A program made the position numbers and the translations under genes. Under the pieces are notes generated by a model that saw only the letters and a program-made list of their open reading frames with translations, searched no databases and was not told the DNA's origin. Source: Pseudothauera rhizosphaerae (GTDB lineage Bacteria > Pseudomonadota > Gammaproteobacteria > Burkholderiales > Rhodocyclaceae). From it: 64,000 nt of DNA. The stretch is taken from positions 1 to 64,000 of the forward strand of contig NZ_SSOD01000008.1 of the NCBI RefSeq assembly GCF_004801305.1. The letters run 5' to 3'. Shown here in pieces: positions 45,933 to 57,483 of this stretch (position 1 is its first letter; every line of letters begins with the position of its first letter).

Positions 45933-46400
45933 ATGAAACGTCTTGCCTTTGCTTCCCTGTTCGTCTTTACCGCTTCGACTGCTTTCGCCCAGGTCCACGT
46001 GGCCGAGCCGTGGGTGCGCGCCACCGTTCCGCAGCAGCGTTCGACCGGCGCCTTCCTGAAGATCACCTCCCAGGAGGATGCGCGCCTGGTGGCGGCGCAG
46101 TCGCCCGTGGCCAAGGTGGTCGAGGTCCATGAAATGAAGATGGAAGGCGACGTGATGAAGATGCGCGCCGTGCCCGCCCTCGACCTGCCCGCGGGCAAAA
46201 CGGTCGAACTCAAGCCGGGCGGCTATCACGTGATGCTGATCGACCTGCACGCCCAGGTGAAGGAAGGTGAGGTGGTGCCGCTCACGCTGGTGGTCGAAGG
46301 CAAGGACGGCAAGCGCGAGCAGATCGAGGTGCAGGCCCCGGTGCATCCCCTCGCCGCGCCGGCCAACGGCAACCAGCATGGCCACGGTCACGGCCACTGA
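45933..46400 (+). CDS. Periplasmic copper chaperone PCuAC
   Basis: The 155-aa precursor has a classical signal peptide (MKRLAFASLFVFTASTAFAQ). The Cu(I)-binding residues follow the H-M-x10-M-x21-H-x-M type pattern: HEMKMEGDVMKM near residue 65, then YHVML near residue 95. The C-terminus is His-rich (HGHGHGH), a further copper site found in some members. It delivers copper to SCO1 and the CuA site of cytochrome oxidase. GAGGAG lies 6 bases before the ATG. It is the last gene of the copper set; a terminator follows. Confidence 0.93.
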   Translation: MKRLAFASLFVFTASTAFAQVHVAEPWVRATVPQQRSTGAFLKITSQEDARLVAAQSPVAKVVEVHEMKMEGDVMKMRAVPALDLPAGKTVELKPGGYHVMLIDLHAQVKEGEVVPLTLVVEGKDGKREQIEVQAPVHPLAAPANGNQHGHGHGH

Positions 46401-46420
46401 TCCGCGGCAGTGCTGAAGGA

Positions 46421-46456
46421 AACGCCCCGGTCGCCGCAAGGCGCCGGGGCGTTTTT
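46421..46456 (+). terminator. Rho-independent terminator after the PCuAC gene
   Basis: AACGCCCCGG and CCGGGGCGTT pair around TCGCCGCAAGGCG, with a run of five T. It lies 21 bases after the stop codon and may also serve the convergent etfQO gene. Confidence 0.9.
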
Positions 46457-46483
46457 CCGGGTGCCCTGCGGGGGGCAGGGTGC

Positions 46484-48121
46484 CTACATGCCCTGATAGA
46501 TCGGTCCTTCGCCGCCCTGGGGCACGACCCAGTTGATGTTCTGGGTGGGGTCCTTGATGTCGCAGGTCTTGCAGTGCACGCAGTTCTGGGCGTTGATCTG
46601 CAGGCGCGGCTGGTCGCCTTCCTCGACGATCTCGTACACCCCGGCCGGGCAGTAACGCTGCTCGGGGGCGTCGTAGCGGGCGAGGTTCACCGCGATCGGC
46701 ACCGCCGCGTCCTTCAATTGCAGGTGACAGGGCTGGTCTTCCTCGTGGTTGGTGTTGGAGAGGAAGACCGAGGACAAGCGGTCGAAGCTCAGCACGCCGT
46801 CCGGCTTCGGGTACGCGATCTTCGGGCATTCGGCGGCGGACCTGAGGGCGGTGTGGTCGGCCGTGTTGTGCAGCGTCCACGGCACCTTGCCGCCGAAGAG
46901 CTTCTGGTCGATGCCGAACAGCAGCGAACCCAGCCACAGGCCCTTCTTCATGTAGGGCTTGAAGTTGCGCGTCTTGTGCAGCTCCTGGTGCAGCCAGCTC
47001 GCGCGGAAGGCTTCGGGGAAGGCGGTGAGTTCGTCGCGGCCGCGTTCGGCAACGAACGCATCGAAGGCCGCTTCCGCCGCCAGCGTGCCGCTCTTGATCG
47101 CCGCATGGGTGCCCTTGATGCGCGCGGCGTTGAGGAAGCCGGCATCGTCGCCGATCAGCGCGCCACCCGGGAACGCCAGTTTCGGCTGGCTCTGCAGTCC
47201 GCCCGCGGCAATCGCCCGGGCGCCGTAGGCCAGGCGCTTGCCGCCTTCCAGGAACTTGCGGATTTCCGGATGCGTCTTGTAGCGCTGCATCTCCTCGAAG
47301 GGTGACAGATGCGGGTTGGCGTAGTTGAGGCCGACCACGAAGCCGACGGCCACCAGATTGTCTTCCAGGTGGTAGACGAAGCCGCCGCCGTAGGTGGCGC
47401 TGTCCATGGGCCAGCCGGCGGTGTGCACCACCAGGCCTGGCGCGTGGCGCTCGGCCGGCACTTCCCACAGTTCCTTGATGCCGATGCCGTAGGTCTGCGG
47501 GTCGGCGCCGTCGCGCAGATTGAATTTCGCTTCCAATTGCTTGCCCAGGTGGCCGCGGCAGCCTTCGGCGAACAGCGTGTACTTGGCATGCAGCTCCATG
47601 CCGGGCTGGTAGTTGGGGCCCTGGCTGCCGTCGCGCAGCAGACCCATGTCGCCGGTGGCCACGCCCTTGACCGCGCTGTTCTCGTCGAACAGCACCTCGG
47701 CGCCGGCGAAGCCCGGATAGACCTCCACGCCCAGGGCCTCGGCCTGTTCGCCCAGCCACTTGGCCACGTGGCCCAGGCGCACGATGTAGTTGCCCTCATT
47801 GTGGAAGCTGTCCGGCAGCAGGGCGTTGGGAATCTGCCGCCCGCCGGTTTCCGACAGGAAGATCACCCGGTCTTCCGTCACTGCGGTCTTGATCGGGGCC
47901 CCCTGTTGGCGCCAGTCGGGGATCAGTTCGTCGAGGGCGCGGGGGTCGATGACCGCGCCGGAGAGGATGTGGGCGCCGATCTCGGCACCCTTTTCGATCA
48001 GGCACACGGAGACGTCGCTGCCCTTTTCCTGCGCCAACTGCTTGAGCCGGATCGCCGCCGCCAGGCCCGCCGGGCCGCCGCCCACGATCAGGACGTCAAA
48101 CTCCATGGATTCGCGTTCCAT
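46484..48121 (-). CDS. Electron transfer flavoprotein-ubiquinone oxidoreductase
   Basis: The 545-aa membrane-associated enzyme passes electrons from ETF (reduced by acyl-CoA dehydrogenases) to ubiquinone. From ATG 48121, with GGAGAAGAGG before it, the FAD-binding motif is VLIVGGGPAGLAAAIRL near the N-terminus; the C-terminal 4Fe-4S ferredoxin-like motif is NCVHCKTCDIKDPTQNINW, with an earlier CPAGVYE. Length is normal. It is divergent from a thioesterase/acetoacetyl-CoA synthetase operon across a region with a palindromic operator, suggesting a common regulator for fatty-acid or branched-chain metabolism. Confidence 0.96.
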   Translation of the reverse strand: MERESMEFDVLIVGGGPAGLAAAIRLKQLAQEKGSDVSVCLIEKGAEIGAHILSGAVIDPRALDELIPDWRQQGAPIKTAVTEDRVIFLSETGGRQIPNALLPDSFHNEGNYIVRLGHVAKWLGEQAEALGVEVYPGFAGAEVLFDENSAVKGVATGDMGLLRDGSQGPNYQPGMELHAKYTLFAEGCRGHLGKQLEAKFNLRDGADPQTYGIGIKELWEVPAERHAPGLVVHTAGWPMDSATYGGGFVYHLEDNLVAVGFVVGLNYANPHLSPFEEMQRYKTHPEIRKFLEGGKRLAYGARAIAAGGLQSQPKLAFPGGALIGDDAGFLNAARIKGTHAAIKSGTLAAEAAFDAFVAERGRDELTAFPEAFRASWLHQELHKTRNFKPYMKKGLWLGSLLFGIDQKLFGGKVPWTLHNTADHTALRSAAECPKIAYPKPDGVLSFDRLSSVFLSNTNHEEDQPCHLQLKDAAVPIAVNLARYDAPEQRYCPAGVYEIVEEGDQPRLQINAQNCVHCKTCDIKDPTQNINWVVPQGGEGPIYQGM

Positions 48122-48215
48122 CCTCTTCTCCTCGGTGTTGCGCGTGTTTGTTGGTCTCGCCCGCCGTGCCGCACGCGGCAGTGTAATACGCCCCATCCGC
48201 ACCGGAGCGGGTGGG

Positions 48216-48243
48216 TTGAACATACGGTGGCGTATGTTACATT
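48216..48243 (+). promoter_or_regulatory. Promoter with a 20-bp palindromic operator between etfQO and the thioesterase gene
   Basis: AACATACG-GTGG-CGTATGTT (48219-48238) is a perfect 8-bp inverted repeat with a 4-bp centre. It occupies the spacer of a possible promoter with TTGAAC (48216-48221) as -35 and TACATT (48238-48243) as -10, 16 bases apart. Symmetry and size suit a TetR-family repressor. It probably controls the operon starting at 48279 and perhaps etfQO. Confidence 0.65.
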
Positions 48244-48278
48244 ACCCCGATACCAAGAACCAATAGAGGAGACACGAC

Positions 48279-48689
48279 ATGCATGCCGAGCGCAAGCATC
48301 TGCTCACCACCCGCATCCCGGTGCGCTGGGGTGACATGGATGCCTACAATCACGTCAACAACACGGTGTACTTCCGCTATTTCGAGCAGGCCCGCGTCGA
48401 ATGGCTGGAAGCGATGGCCTTCCCGGTGCGCCCCGACCAGGAAAGCGCGCCGGTGATCATCAACGCCAGTTGTACCTTCCTGATGCCGGTGAATTACCCG
48501 GCCACGGTCGAGGTACGGCTCTACGCCGGCGAGCCGGGGCGCAGCAGCGTGATGACCTGGTACGAGCTGTACGTGGAAGGCGACGACCGCCTGTACGCGG
48601 AAGGGGCGGCCAAGGTGGTGTGGATGGATACCCGCAGCGGCAAGTCCGTGGCGCTGCCGGACGAGCTGCGCGCCGTGTTTGCAGACTGA
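48279..48689 (+). CDS. Acyl-CoA thioesterase (4HBT hot-dog fold)
   Basis: The 136-aa protein has the 4-hydroxybenzoyl-CoA-thioesterase-type motif RWGDMDAYNHVNNTVYFRYFEQARVEW (about 16-42), with the active Asp in the DMDAYNHVNN stretch. Such enzymes hydrolyse short or aromatic acyl-CoAs. GAGGAG precedes the ATG. It is the first gene of an operon with acetoacetyl-CoA synthetase (27 bases downstream), so the substrate may be an intermediate of beta-keto or branched-chain acyl metabolism; that is inference. Confidence 0.88.
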   Translation: MHAERKHLLTTRIPVRWGDMDAYNHVNNTVYFRYFEQARVEWLEAMAFPVRPDQESAPVIINASCTFLMPVNYPATVEVRLYAGEPGRSSVMTWYELYVEGDDRLYAEGAAKVVWMDTRSGKSVALPDELRAVFAD

Positions 48690-48716
48690 TTACATATAAA
48701 AAGCGAGGAGACCCGC

Positions 48717-50678
<1,962 letters not shown>

Positions 50679-50691
50679 GGAGAGTCCCCGC

Positions 50692-51234
50692 ATGCTGATG
50701 AACGCCGACAAATCCACGCTGCTGATCATCGACGTGCAGTCCCGCCTGGCGCCGGCCATCCACGACGGCCCGGCGGTGGTGGACAACTGCGCCTGGCTGG
50801 CCGGCGTGGCGGCGCGCATCGGCGTGCCGGTGGTGGTCACCGAACACTTTCCCCACAAGCTCGGCGCCACCCTGGACGCCCTCAAGGCGGCCACCGAGGG
50901 TGCCCGCTACGTGACCAAGCAGTATTTCTCCGCCCAGGCCGACGGCTGCCTCGCCGGCACCGAGGCGGACCGCCGCCGCCAAGTGGTGGTGTGCGGCACC
51001 GAGACCCATGTGTGCGTGCAGCAAACCGCACTGGACCTGCGCTGGGCGGGCAAGGAGGTGTTCGTGGTGGCGGACGCCTGCGGTTCGCGGGATCCGGCCA
51101 ACCGCGATCTCGCCTTCGCGCGCATGCGCCAGCACGGCATCGAGATCGTTGCGCGGGAAATGGTCGCCTTCGAATGGCTGCAACGGGGCGGCACCGAGCT
51201 CTTTGGGGCGGTCAACCGCGAGTTCATTCGCTAG
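50692..51234 (+). CDS. Isochorismatase-family cysteine hydrolase
   Basis: The 180-aa protein carries the catalytic triad positions of the family: Asp in LLIIDVQSRL (about 14), Lys or equivalent in TKQYFSA (about 84) and Cys in VVCGTETHVCVQQTAL (about 109), with a cis-peptide region before it. The ETHVCVQQTA form resembles YcaC/nicotinamidase-related hydrolases rather than true isochorismatases. It starts 13 bases after the acetoacetyl-CoA synthetase stop. Substrate unknown. Confidence 0.88.
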   Translation: MLMNADKSTLLIIDVQSRLAPAIHDGPAVVDNCAWLAGVAARIGVPVVVTEHFPHKLGATLDALKAATEGARYVTKQYFSAQADGCLAGTEADRRRQVVVCGTETHVCVQQTALDLRWAGKEVFVVADACGSRDPANRDLAFARMRQHGIEIVAREMVAFEWLQRGGTELFGAVNREFIR

Positions 51235-51249
51235 CGCCCACCGCCGAAA

Positions 51250-51278
51250 TTGCCTGCACCGCACCAAACGGTTATAAT
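51250..51278 (+). promoter_or_regulatory. Sigma-70 promoter of the rimP-nusA-infB operon
   Basis: TTGCCT (51250-51255), a 17-base spacer and a perfect TATAAT (51273-51278). Transcription would start near 51286, giving a leader of about 95 bases with two hairpins before rimP. Confidence 0.85.
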
Positions 51279-51343
51279 CCAAAGGCTTTTTTAGACCCGC
51301 CCGTCAAGGCGGGTCCGGCTGTTTCCGGTTGAGTTCAACAGGG

Positions 51344-51366
51344 ATGGGCGTTTCGCCCATTTTTTA
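51344..51366 (+). terminator. Terminator-like hairpin (attenuator) in the rimP leader
   Basis: ATGGGCG and CGCCCAT pair around TTT, followed by five T and then ATTTG. A second hairpin, GACCCGCC / GGCGGGTC (51294-51315), lies upstream. Intrinsic termination before rimP would be relieved or enhanced by NusA, giving feedback on the operon. A tRNA such as the metY of enteric bacteria is absent. Confidence 0.65.
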
Positions 51367-51381
51367 TTTGTGGGCGGTCAA

Positions 51382-51810
51382 ATGAATCTGGAAGCTCTGG
51401 TCGAGCAGATCGTCAATGGTCTCGGTTTCGAGCTGGTGGACTTCGAGCTGTCGCCGAAGGGGCGGCTGCTGCGGGTCTTCATCGACATCGGGCGTGGCGT
51501 CACCGTGGACGATTGCGCCACGGTCAGCAACCAGCTCACCCGCGCGTTCGAGGTCGACAACATCGACTACGACCGCCTGGAGGTGTCCTCCCCCGGCCTG
51601 GACCGCCCGCTCAAGAAACTCGCCGACTACGAACGTTTTGCCGGCCAGGAGGCCCAGGTCCGTCTCCTGCTGCCGGTCGGCAACCAGAGAAATTTCGTCG
51701 GCGTGCTCGGCGGCGTCAAGGAGGGCGCAGTGCTGCTGCGCACCGAGAAGGGCGAATTCGCCTTTCCCTTCGACGAGATCGAGAAAGCACGCCTTGTTCC
51801 CAAGTTTTGA
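51382..51810 (+). CDS. rimP: Ribosome maturation factor RimP
   Basis: The 142-aa protein helps assemble the 30S subunit. The start ATG 51382 (MNLEALVEQIVNGLG) is preferred; GTG 51370 is possible in frame. Conserved segments: GFELVDFELSPKGRLLRVFID, GVTVDDCATVSNQLTRAFEV and the SSPGLDRPLKK signature (about 75-85), with a C-terminal SH3-like domain (VRLLLPVGNQRNFVGVL). nusA follows 27 bases later. Confidence 0.96.
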   Translation: MNLEALVEQIVNGLGFELVDFELSPKGRLLRVFIDIGRGVTVDDCATVSNQLTRAFEVDNIDYDRLEVSSPGLDRPLKKLADYERFAGQEAQVRLLLPVGNQRNFVGVLGGVKEGAVLLRTEKGEFAFPFDEIEKARLVPKF

Positions 51811-51837
51811 GCATTCGGATGTGGAGGTTTTGAGGAA

Positions 51838-53313
51838 ATGAGCCGCGAAATTCTGCTGCTTGTGGATGCCCTGGCCCGCGAGAAGAACGTCGCCAAGGAC
51901 ATCGTGTTCGCTGCGCTGGAGTCGGCGCTCGCCTCCGCGACCAAGAAGCGCATCCACGACGATGCCGACGTGGTGGTGCGCATCGACCGCGATACCGGCG
52001 ATTACGAATCCGTGCGCCGCTGGGTGGTGATGCCCGACGAGGAAGTGACCAACGACGAAGCCGAGATGGGCATCATCGACGCCCGCGAGGTCAACGCGGA
52101 CATCCAGCTCGGCGAGTACATCGAGGAGCCGCTGGAGCCCATCGACTTCGGCCGCATCGGCGCCCAGGCCGCCAAGCAGGTGATTCTGCAGAAGATCCGC
52201 GACGCCGAGCGCGAGCAGGTGCTCAACGACTTCCTGGAGCGCAAGGAATTCCTGGTCTCCGGCTCCATCAAGCGCATGGAGCGCGGCAACGCCATCATCG
52301 AGGTGGGCCGCATGGAAGCCGTGCTGCCCCGCGACCAGATGATCCCCAAGGAAAACCTGCGCGTGGGCGACCGCGTGAAGGCCTTCCTGCTGCGCATCGA
52401 CCGCGGCGCCCGCGGCCCGCAATTGATCCTGTCGCGCACCGCGCCCGAATTCCTGATGAAGCTGTTCGAGCTGGAAGTGCCGGAAATCGAGGACGGCCTG
52501 CTGGAGATCAAGGCCTGCGCCCGCGACCCCGGCCTGCGCGCCAAGATCGCGGTCAAGTCCAACGACCCGCGCATCGATCCGATCGGCACCTGCGTGGGCC
52601 TGCGCGGCTCCCGCGTCACCGCGGTGCGCAACGAGATCGGCGGCGAGCAGATCGACATCATCGTGTGGGCGCAGGACCCGGCCCAGTTCGTCATCGCCGC
52701 GCTGCAGCCGGCGGAGGTGGTGTCCATCGTCGTCGATGAGGAAACCCACGCCATGGATGTGGTGGTAGACGAGAACAACCTCGCCATCGCCATCGGGCGC
52801 AGCGGCCAGAACGTCAAGCTCGCCTCCGAGCTGACCGGCTGGACCATCAACCTGATGAGCGAAGAGCAGTCGGCCGAGAAGTCCGAGCGCGAGCGTTCGG
52901 GCCTGCGCAGCCTGTTCATGAGCAAGCTGGACGTGGACGACGAGGTGGCCGACATCCTCATCGACGAGGGCTTCTCCTCGCTGGAGGAAATCGCCTACGT
53001 GCCGCTGGCGGAAATGCTCGAGATCGAAGCCTTCGACGAAGACACGGTGAACGAGCTGCGCAACCGCGCGCGCAACGTGCTGCTGACCGAGGCCATCGTC
53101 ACCGAAGAGCAGTTGGAGAAGGTCTCCGACGATCTGCTCAGTCTCGAAGGCATGGACAAACCGCTTGCCGCGGAACTGGCGAGCAAGGGCATTCGCACCC
53201 GTGACGAACTGGCCGATCTCGCCGTAGATGAGCTAGTCGAACTTTCCGGGATAGACGAAGAGCGAGCCAAGGCGCTGATCTCCACGGCGCGCGCCCACTG
53301 GTTCGAGGAATGA
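51838..53313 (+). CDS. nusA: Transcription termination/antitermination factor NusA
   Basis: The 491-aa protein has the N-terminal RNA-polymerase-binding domain ([34 protein letters not shown]), an S1 domain (about 135-200), two KH domains ([14 protein letters not shown] and [16 protein letters not shown]) and two C-terminal helix-hairpin-helix AR repeats (about 370-490), the form found in beta/gammaproteobacteria. It controls pausing, termination and rRNA antitermination. The gene is between rimP and infB. Confidence 0.97.
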   Translation: MSREILLLVDALAREKNVAKDIVFAALESALASATKKRIHDDADVVVRIDRDTGDYESVRRWVVMPDEEVTNDEAEMGIIDAREVNADIQLGEYIEEPLEPIDFGRIGAQAAKQVILQKIRDAEREQVLNDFLERKEFLVSGSIKRMERGNAIIEVGRMEAVLPRDQMIPKENLRVGDRVKAFLLRIDRGARGPQLILSRTAPEFLMKLFELEVPEIEDGLLEIKACARDPGLRAKIAVKSNDPRIDPIGTCVGLRGSRVTAVRNEIGGEQIDIIVWAQDPAQFVIAALQPAEVVSIVVDEETHAMDVVVDENNLAIAIGRSGQNVKLASELTGWTINLMSEEQSAEKSERERSGLRSLFMSKLDVDDEVADILIDEGFSSLEEIAYVPLAEMLEIEAFDEDTVNELRNRARNVLLTEAIVTEEQLEKVSDDLLSLEGMDKPLAAELASKGIRTRDELADLAVDELVELSGIDEERAKALISTARAHWFEE

Positions 53314-53326
53314 TGGGAGGGCATCG

Positions 53327-56053
53327 ATGGAACAGATGAGCGTGACCCAGTTCGCCGGCGAACTGAAAATGCCGGCCGCGGTACTGCTCGAGCAGTTGCA
53401 GAAGGCGGGCGTCGACAAATCCGGCGCCAACGACCTGTTGAGCGAACAGGACAAGGCCCGGCTGCTCGAATACCTGCGCCGGGCGCACGGCGATACCGAG
53501 CCCAAGGGCAAGATCACTCTGACCCGCAAGCAGACCACCGAGATTCGCGCCACCGACTCCACCGGCCGCGCGCGCACGGTGCAGGTGGAAGTGCGCAAGA
53601 AGCGCACCTTCGTCAAGCGCGACGAGTTGCTGGCCGAAGCGCCGGCCGAAGAAGCTGCGGCCGTCGAGGAAGTGGCCGCTGCGCCGGTGCCCGAGGCGCC
53701 GGTCGCCGCACCCGAGCCGGAGCCGGCCCCCGTGGTCGCGGCCCAGGCCGAACCCGAACCCGCGCCGCAACCCGAACCCCAGGCCGAGCCCGAATCCGCG
53801 CCCGCCGCCGTGGCCGAAGAACCCCCCCGGCCTGCTGCGCCGGTATCCATCACCACGCTGCTGAGCGACGAAGAACGCGCCGTGCGCGAAACCGAAGCGC
53901 GCCGCCAGCGCGAGCTGCTGGAACGCCAGGCCGCGGACATCCGCGCCCGCCAGGAACGGGAGGCCGCCGCGCGTGCGGCGGCCGAGGCGCGCAAGCAGGA
54001 AGAGGAAGCCCGTGCCCGTGCCGAAGCCGAAAAGGCGGCCGAGGAGCCGAAGGCCGCCAAGGGGCCCAGCGGCACCCTGCACCGTCCGGCCAAGGTCGAG
54101 GAAAAGGGTGCCAAGGATGCCAAGCGTGGCGGCGCGCGTGACGCGCGCGAAGCCGAAAGCGCCAAGCGCCGCGGCCTCAAGACCCGCGGCGAGGTCGGCG
54201 GCGGTGCCGGCTGGAAGGGCGCCAAGGGCGGCGGCCGGCACGGCTCCCGCCACGCGCCGGAAGAGCGCTCCGGTTTCCAGGCGCCCACCGAACCGGTGGT
54301 GCGCGAAGTGCACGTGCCCGAAACCATCACCGTGGCCGACCTGGCGCACAAGATGGCGGTCAAGGCCACGGAGGTCATCAAGGCCCTGATGAAGATGGGC
54401 TCCATGGTGACCATCAACCAGGTGCTGGACCAGGAAACCGCGATGATCATCGTCGAGGAGATGGGCCACAAGGCCATGGCCGCCAAGCTCGACGACCCGG
54501 ACGCCTTCCTGGAGGAAAGCGCCGAGCTGAAGGACGCCGAGCTCAAGCCGCGTGCCCCCGTGGTGACCGTCATGGGCCACGTGGACCACGGCAAGACCTC
54601 GCTCCTCGACTACATCCGCCGCGCCAAGGTGGCCGCCGGCGAACACGGCGGCATCACCCAGCACATCGGCGCGTACCACGTCGAGACCGACCGCGGCATG
54701 CTGACCTTCCTGGACACCCCGGGCCACGAGGCCTTCACGGCCATGCGTGCCCGCGGCGCCAAGGCCACCGACATCGTGGTGCTGGTGGTCGCGGCCGATG
54801 ACGGCGTGATGCCCCAGACCCGCGAAGCCATCCACCACGCCCACGCCGCCGGCGTGCCGCTGGTGGTGGCGGTGAACAAGATCGACAAGCCCGAAGCCAA
54901 CCCGGAACGCGTCAAGCAGGAACTGGTGGCCGAGAGCGTGGTGCCGGAAGAGTACGGCGGCGAGGTGATGTTCGTGCCCGTGTCCGCCAAGACCGGCGCC
55001 GGCATCGATCAATTGCTCGAATCCATCCTGCTGCAGGCCGAAGTGCTGGAGCTGAAGGCGCCGGACGACACCCCGGCCAAGGGCATCATCATCGAAGCCC
55101 GCCTGGACAAGGGCCGCGGCCCGGTGGCCACGCTGCTGGTGCAGTCCGGCACGCTCAGGAAGGGTGACGTGCTGCTGGTGGGCGGCACCTTCGGCCGCAT
55201 CCGCGCGATGCTGGACGAGAACGGCAAGGCCGTCGACGAAGCGGGCCCGTCCATCCCGGTCGAAATCCTCGGCCTGTCGGACGTGCCGGGCGCCGGCGAC
55301 GAGGCCATCGTGTTGGCGGACGAGAAGAAGGCACGCGAGATCGCGCTCTTCCGCCAGGGCAAGTTCCGCGACGTCAAGCTCGCCAAGCAGCAGGCCGCCA
55401 AGCTGGAAAGCATGCTCGAACAGATGGCCGAAGGCGAGGTCAAGACCTTGCCGCTCATCGTCAAGGCCGACGTGCAGGGCTCCCAGGAAGCGCTGGTGCA
55501 TGCGCTCAACAAGCTGTCCACCGACGAGGTGCGGGTCAACGTCATCCACGGCGCGGTCGGCGCCATCTCGGAATCCGACGTGAACCTGGCCCAGGCTTCC
55601 GGCGCGGTCATCATCGGCTTCAACACCCGCGCCGATGCCGGTGCGCGCAAGCTGGCCGAGACCTTCGGCGTGGACATCCGCTACTACAACATCATCTACG
55701 ACGCCGTGGATGAGGTGAAGGCGGCCCTGTCCGGCATGCTGGCGCCCGAGAAGCGCGAGGAGATCATCGGCCTGGTGGAGATCCGCCAGGTGTTCAACAT
55801 CTCCCGGGTCGGCGCGGTGGCCGGCTGCTACGTGCTCGAAGGCCTGGTCAGGCGCGGCTCCTCCGCGCGCCTGCTGCGCGACCATGTGGTGGTGTGGAGC
55901 GGCGAACTCGACTCGCTCAAGCGCTTCAAGGACGACGTCAAGGAAGTCAAGTCCGGCTACGAATGCGGTCTGCAGCTCAAGAACTTCAACGACATCCAGG
56001 AAGGCGATCAGCTCGAGATATTCGAGGTGCGTGAAGTCGCCCGGACGCTCTGA
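53327..56053 (+). CDS. infB: Translation initiation factor IF-2
   Basis: The 908-aa GTPase brings initiator tRNA to the ribosome. There is a short N-terminal domain ([20 protein letters not shown]), a low-complexity Ala/Pro/Glu-rich and then basic linker (about 100-320), an IF2_N helix domain ([20 protein letters not shown]), and the G domain with GHVDHGKTS (about 415-423), [16 protein letters not shown] and SAKTGAG. Domains II-IV follow to the end. Alternative in-frame starts giving a shorter IF-2 isoform are likely but not assigned. Confidence 0.97.
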   Translation: MEQMSVTQFAGELKMPAAVLLEQLQKAGVDKSGANDLLSEQDKARLLEYLRRAHGDTEPKGKITLTRKQTTEIRATDSTGRARTVQVEVRKKRTFVKRDELLAEAPAEEAAAVEEVAAAPVPEAPVAAPEPEPAPVVAAQAEPEPAPQPEPQAEPESAPAAVAEEPPRPAAPVSITTLLSDEERAVRETEARRQRELLERQAADIRARQEREAAARAAAEARKQEEEARARAEAEKAAEEPKAAKGPSGTLHRPAKVEEKGAKDAKRGGARDAREAESAKRRGLKTRGEVGGGAGWKGAKGGGRHGSRHAPEERSGFQAPTEPVVREVHVPETITVADLAHKMAVKATEVIKALMKMGSMVTINQVLDQETAMIIVEEMGHKAMAAKLDDPDAFLEESAELKDAELKPRAPVVTVMGHVDHGKTSLLDYIRRAKVAAGEHGGITQHIGAYHVETDRGMLTFLDTPGHEAFTAMRARGAKATDIVVLVVAADDGVMPQTREAIHHAHAAGVPLVVAVNKIDKPEANPERVKQELVAESVVPEEYGGEVMFVPVSAKTGAGIDQLLESILLQAEVLELKAPDDTPAKGIIIEARLDKGRGPVATLLVQSGTLRKGDVLLVGGTFGRIRAMLDENGKAVDEAGPSIPVEILGLSDVPGAGDEAIVLADEKKAREIALFRQGKFRDVKLAKQQAAKLESMLEQMAEGEVKTLPLIVKADVQGSQEALVHALNKLSTDEVRVNVIHGAVGAISESDVNLAQASGAVIIGFNTRADAGARKLAETFGVDIRYYNIIYDAVDEVKAALSGMLAPEKREEIIGLVEIRQVFNISRVGAVAGCYVLEGLVRRGSSARLLRDHVVVWSGELDSLKRFKDDVKEVKSGYECGLQLKNFNDIQEGDQLEIFEVREVARTL

Positions 56054-56055
56054 CG

Positions 56056-56436
56056 ATGCCAAAGGAGTTTTCCCGCAGCCAGCGCGTGGCGGAGCAGATC
56101 CGCCGCGAGCTGGCCGAGCTGATCCGGCTGGAGGTGAAGGACCCGCGCGTCGGCTTCATCTCGCTGACCGACGTGGAGATCACGCCCGACTACGCCCACG
56201 CCAAGGTGTATTTCACCTCCATGAGCGGCGAGGAAGGGCTGGACGAGATCCTCGCCGGCCTGCGCCGGGCGAGCGGCTTCCTGCGCCGCGAGCTGGGCCG
56301 GCGGGTACGCATCCATACCACGCCGGAACTGCACTTCCATTACGACAAGTCGCTGGAGCAGGGCAGCCGCCTGTCCCGCCTCATCGACGACGCGGTGCGC
56401 GAGGACGAAGCGCGCCACGACAAGAAGGAAGACTGA
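56056..56436 (+). CDS. rbfA: Ribosome-binding factor A
   Basis: The 126-aa KH-like protein assists late 30S maturation and cold adaptation. It opens MPKEFSRSQRVAEQIRRELAELI and contains DPRVGFISLTDVEITPDYAHAKVYF, the family core, and PELHFHYDKSLEQGSRLSRLID. It begins 2 bases after infB. Confidence 0.96.
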   Translation: MPKEFSRSQRVAEQIRRELAELIRLEVKDPRVGFISLTDVEITPDYAHAKVYFTSMSGEEGLDEILAGLRRASGFLRRELGRRVRIHTTPELHFHYDKSLEQGSRLSRLIDDAVREDEARHDKKED

Positions 56437-56487
56437 CTCCGCCGGCCCTGCCGGCGGAGCCCTTCCGCTTTCTCCGCTGCTCCCACC

Positions 56488-57405
56488 ATGCAATTCCGCC
56501 ACAAGCGCCGCCCGGTCGACGGCGTCCTGCTGCTCGACAAGCCGCAGGGCCTGAGCTCCAACACCACGCTGCAGAAGGCCCGCCGCCTGCTCGAAGCCGC
56601 CAAGGCCGGCCACACCGGCACGCTGGACCCGATGGCCACGGGCCTGCTGCCGCTCACCTTCGGCGAGGCCACCAAGTTCTCGCAGATGCTGCTCGACGCC
56701 GACAAAACCTACGAGGCCGAGGTGCGCCTGGGGGTGGAGACCGACACCGGCGACGCCGAAGGGCAGGTTGTCGCCACGGCTCCGGTGGTGGTAGACGAGG
56801 CCGCGGTGCAGGCCGCCCTGGCGCGCTTCCGCGGTGAGATCGAGCAGATTCCGCCCATGCACTCCGCCCTCAAGCGCGACGGCAAGCCGCTCTACGAATA
56901 CGCCCGCGCCGGCATCGAGGTGGAGCGCAAGGCGCGCACGGTGACCATCCACGAACTCGAACTGCTCGCCTTCGCCGGCGACAGCTTCCGCATTCGGGTG
57001 GCCTGCAGCAAGGGCACCTACATCCGCACCCTGGCCATGGACCTCGGCCGGGCGCTGGGCTGCGGCGCGCATCTGGCCGCGCTGCGCCGCACCCGCATCG
57101 GTCCTTTCGGCGTCGATCGGGCGGTCACGCTGGACGCGCTCGCAGCGGCGCCGGAAGGCGAGGCGCGCGACGCGCTGCTGGCGCCGGTCGATGCGCTCGT
57201 CGCCCACCTGCCGGCGCTCGAACTCGATCCGGCCGCCGCCGCGGCGCTGCTGCAGGGGCGCCGCCTTCCGCTGCCGGGGACTTCGGCCGGACTGCTGCGC
57301 CTCTACGGGGCAGGACGCTTCCTGGGACTGGGCGAAACCGACGGCCAGGGCAGCCTGTTGCCCAAACGCCTCGTCGCCACCGGCGAGGCCGGTACCACCG
57401 CATGA
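56488..57405 (+). CDS. truB: tRNA pseudouridine-55 synthase TruB
   Basis: The 305-aa enzyme makes pseudouridine 55 in the T-loop of tRNAs. The catalytic Asp is in GHTGTLDPMATGLLP (about 47); other family segments are DGVLLLDKPQGLSSN, GEATKFSQ and RIRVACSKGTYIRTLAMDLGRALG. A C-terminal PUA-like extension completes the protein. The end of the gene overlaps the rpsO promoter. Confidence 0.96.
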   Translation: MQFRHKRRPVDGVLLLDKPQGLSSNTTLQKARRLLEAAKAGHTGTLDPMATGLLPLTFGEATKFSQMLLDADKTYEAEVRLGVETDTGDAEGQVVATAPVVVDEAAVQAALARFRGEIEQIPPMHSALKRDGKPLYEYARAGIEVERKARTVTIHELELLAFAGDSFRIRVACSKGTYIRTLAMDLGRALGCGAHLAALRRTRIGPFGVDRAVTLDALAAAPEGEARDALLAPVDALVAHLPALELDPAAAAALLQGRRLPLPGTSAGLLRLYGAGRFLGLGETDGQGSLLPKRLVATGEAGTTA

Positions 57406-57411
57406 TTTCGA

Positions 57412-57441
57412 TTGAGTTCCTGGCGCGGCGTGGGCTATAAT
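57412..57441 (+). promoter_or_regulatory. Sigma-70 promoter of rpsO-pnp
   Basis: TTGAGT (57412-57417), an 18-base spacer and a perfect TATAAT (57436-57441), located just after the truB stop and about 43 bases before rpsO. Confidence 0.8.
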
Positions 57442-57483
57442 CCGCCGCTTCTGATTGACAGAAATGAACGAGTAAACACGCAC

